In this document: one piece after another, positions 50,673 through 51,895 of the stretch
How positions within the stretch are numbered: the first letter of the stretch is position 1
How the letters are laid out: every line of letters starts with the position of its first letter
Source of the DNA: BQJD01 sp965652415
GTDB taxonomy: Bacteria; Pseudomonadota; Gammaproteobacteria; Arenicellales; CAJQKF01
Assembly (NCBI GenBank): GCA_965652415.1
Contig: CBFGVH010000008.1
Span: forward strand, 1-51,895
Length of the DNA stretch: 51,895 bases
Direction of reading: 5' to 3'
Program-made: the position numbers and the translations under genes
The notes under the pieces: model-generated
What the model was told of the DNA's origin: nothing
Seen by the model: only the letters and a program-made list of their open reading frames with translations
Databases searched by the model: none

Positions 50673-50848
50673 ATGCCGCCATCCCCGAGATCGAATCGAA
50701 CCTGTTCGCGAAAGCGTCACGGGATGTGAGCGAAGACGCCACCATCGAGGCCTGGGTCCGCCACGCGGCTGCTCGCAGCGGCTTCGGCGCCCCGGAGGCG
50801 ACGATGCGCGAGAACGATCAGGCGGGAGGCGCCGGAACGAACATGTAA
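50669..50848 (+). CDS. Small hypothetical protein (59 aa)
   Basis: A 59-residue ORF starting MNAAIPEIESNLFAKAS, acidic in its first half, with no signal peptide or membrane segment. Support is positional: its ATG overlaps the hydrolase stop in ATGA, as in the junction just upstream. Its 3' end overlaps the convergent response-regulator gene by 31 bases. I do not recognise a family. Confidence 0.55.
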   Translation: MNAAIPEIESNLFAKASRDVSEDATIEAWVRHAAARSGFGAPEATMRENDQAGGAGTNM

Positions 50849-51552
50849 CCTGCGCCGCGCACGGTCCGGATCACCTTCGGCTTCGACGGATCGATCTCGA
50901 TCTTGCGCCGAAGGCGCGCAATGCGGATATCGATGCTGCGGTCGAACGGGTCCCAGTCGCGGTTCTGGGTGAGATTGAGGATCTGGTCGCGCGACAACAC
51001 CCGATTGGGGCGCGAGGAGAATATCTCGAGCAGGTCGAACTCCATGCTGGTCAAGGGTATCTCCTCGCCGTTCGGACCCACCAGCCGCCGCGAATCCGGG
51101 TACAGGGTGCAGGCCCCGAGGCTGACCGCACGGTCGCCCTCGACCTCCGGCGCCGTTGCTGCAGGCCCGGCGGCACGGCGCGCGCGTCTGAGCACGCTGC
51201 GGATGCGCGCCAGGAGCTCGCGCAGGTCGAACGGCTTGGCGACGTAGTCGTCGGCGCCGATCTCAAGGCCCACGATGCGGTCGACCACCTCGCCGGAGGC
51301 GGTCACCATGATGATGCCGGTATCGTGGTGCTCGCGCAGGTAGCGCGCGAGGGTCAGCCCGTCCTCGCCCGGCATGCTGATGTCCAATATCACGAGGTCC
51401 GGCTCGGACTGCCTGATCAGGTCACGCATCTGGCGGCCGTCCGCGGCGACCCTGACCTCGAAACCCTGCCCGGAGAGGTAGTCGAACAACAGCTCGCGGA
51501 CCTGCGGATCGTCGTCCACCACCAACAAGGATTCCTGTTCGCGCGTCGTCAC
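50818..51552 (-). CDS. OmpR-family response regulator
   Basis: A 244-residue transcription factor: receiver domain (about 8-120) with acidic pocket DDD (13-15), phosphorylation site Asp57 (VILDISMPG), Thr in MVTASG and Lys in VAKPF. A winged-helix DNA-binding domain follows (about 145-240: EFDLLEIFSSRPNRVLSRDQ, DRSIDIRIARLRRKIE, RTVRGAGYMFV). It is closest in style to OmpR/TorR. Start is GTG 51552. Its cognate kinase is not in the window; it may lie upstream past the REP array, or the PAS hybrid kinase may use it. Confidence 0.93.
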   Translation of the reverse strand: MTTREQESLLVVDDDPQVRELLFDYLSGQGFEVRVAADGRQMRDLIRQSEPDLVILDISMPGEDGLTLARYLREHHDTGIIMVTASGEVVDRIVGLEIGADDYVAKPFDLRELLARIRSVLRRARRAAGPAATAPEVEGDRAVSLGACTLYPDSRRLVGPNGEEIPLTSMEFDLLEIFSSRPNRVLSRDQILNLTQNRDWDPFDRSIDIRIARLRRKIEIDPSKPKVIRTVRGAGYMFVPAPPA

Positions 51553-51652
51553 CTGGCGATTACCCCGTTTTCGCGCATTGTATTGCGCCGGGGTCGTGGA
51601 GGAAAGCGGGGCGGAAGGAATGTATTCAGCAACAAGGCGGCTTCGCAAGCCC

Positions 51653-51895
51653 GCTCTACAGGCGATAGCATCGGCGGGCACGGCGCCCGACAGAATCGCC
51701 GGCAAGGCCGGCTCCTACAGTGCCGGAACCCGGCACCACGTCAATACGAAGCCACTGTAGGAGCCTGCCTGCAGGCGATTGCATCGGCGGGCACGGTGCG
51801 GAAACGAATCGCCGGCAAGGCCAACTCCTACAGTGCCCTGCCCAAGCTCCGAGGCAAAACAAAACCGCTGTAGGAGCCTGCCTGCAGGCGATTGC
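51653..51895. repeat. BIME-like REP array
   Basis: At least five REP units in alternating orientation: a partial unit near 51655-51690, then 51694-51722 (AATCGCC...CTCCTACAGTG), 51753-51780 (CACTGTAGGAGCC...), 51807-51835 (inverted) and 51867-51895 (cut by the window end). The spacers also repeat: GCATCGGCGGGCACGG occurs at least twice. This is the mosaic layout of BIMEs mobilised by REP-associated tyrosine transposases; no such transposase is in the window. The stretch 51553-51652 shows no gene. Confidence 0.85.

Overview
The window is visibly very G+C-rich. It carries minCDE, a RelA-type (p)ppGpp synthetase with the ExDD motif, guaBA, xseA, tadA, MsrPQ and REP-like palindromes, a set that points to a high-GC gammaproteobacterium, probably a free-living aquatic or halophilic lineage. 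Genus and family cannot be read from the sequence. It is ordinary chromosome: genes are densely packed on both strands, with many 4-nt ATGA/GTGA overlaps. No tRNA, rRNA, phage, insertion sequence or CRISPR array was seen.

Layout. 1-5.1 kb: REP palindromes, the minCDE operon on the minus strand, then gamma-glutamyltransferase overlapping a DMT permease. 5.1-12.3 kb: a tiny transcription unit (27-aa membrane ORF plus DUF1127 protein) divergent from a GcvA-like LysR regulator; then, on the minus strand, an ABC importer of the 2-aminoethylphosphonate/Fe3+ type (binding protein, ATPase, fused permease) ending in an alpha/beta hydrolase. 11.6-16.0 kb: tadA, MBL-fold hydrolase, relA and a DUF924 protein, all minus strand. 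16.2-22.2 kb: an inverse-autotransporter-like outer-membrane protein with a beta-helix C-terminus, then a MacA/MacB-like export system. 22.2-27.9 kb: guaBA (minus, from a promoter that predicts a leaderless guaB mRNA), divergent from xseA, a decayed LytM protein and a 50-aa DUF5989 protein. 27.9-36.4 kb: a minus-strand run of indolepyruvate ferredoxin oxidoreductase, SRPBCC protein, FAD amine/amino-acid oxidase, an atypical ClC protein and a MATE pump. 36.6-39.9 kb: amidase, NUDIX hydrolase, three tandem 113-bp repeats and a 3-hydroxyisobutyrate-dehydrogenase-like enzyme. 40.0-45.6 kb, plus strand: GNAT, the bufferin RiPP genes bufA-bufB-bufC, msrPQ, moeB and a zinc-ribbon protein. 45.7-51.9 kb: a five-PAS hybrid histidine kinase, a DUF1127/hydrolase/59-aa chain, an OmpR-type regulator and an alternating REP (BIME) array that runs off the window.

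The most interesting system is bufABC-msrPQ. A secreted Cys-rich peptide modified by a multinuclear-iron enzyme (bufferins are copper-buffering metallophores) sits directly before the periplasmic methionine-sulfoxide repair pair, behind a candidate ECF-sigma promoter and with a strong hairpin between precursor and enzyme genes. Together this reads as a periplasmic metal/oxidant defence operon. Other points to examine are the LysR-facing mini-operon with its 27-codon ORF, the leaderless guaB, the ClC protein lacking both key glutamates, the barrel/beta-helix protein and the recent 113-bp tandem amplification. Family names come from recognised motifs and recall; no database search was run.
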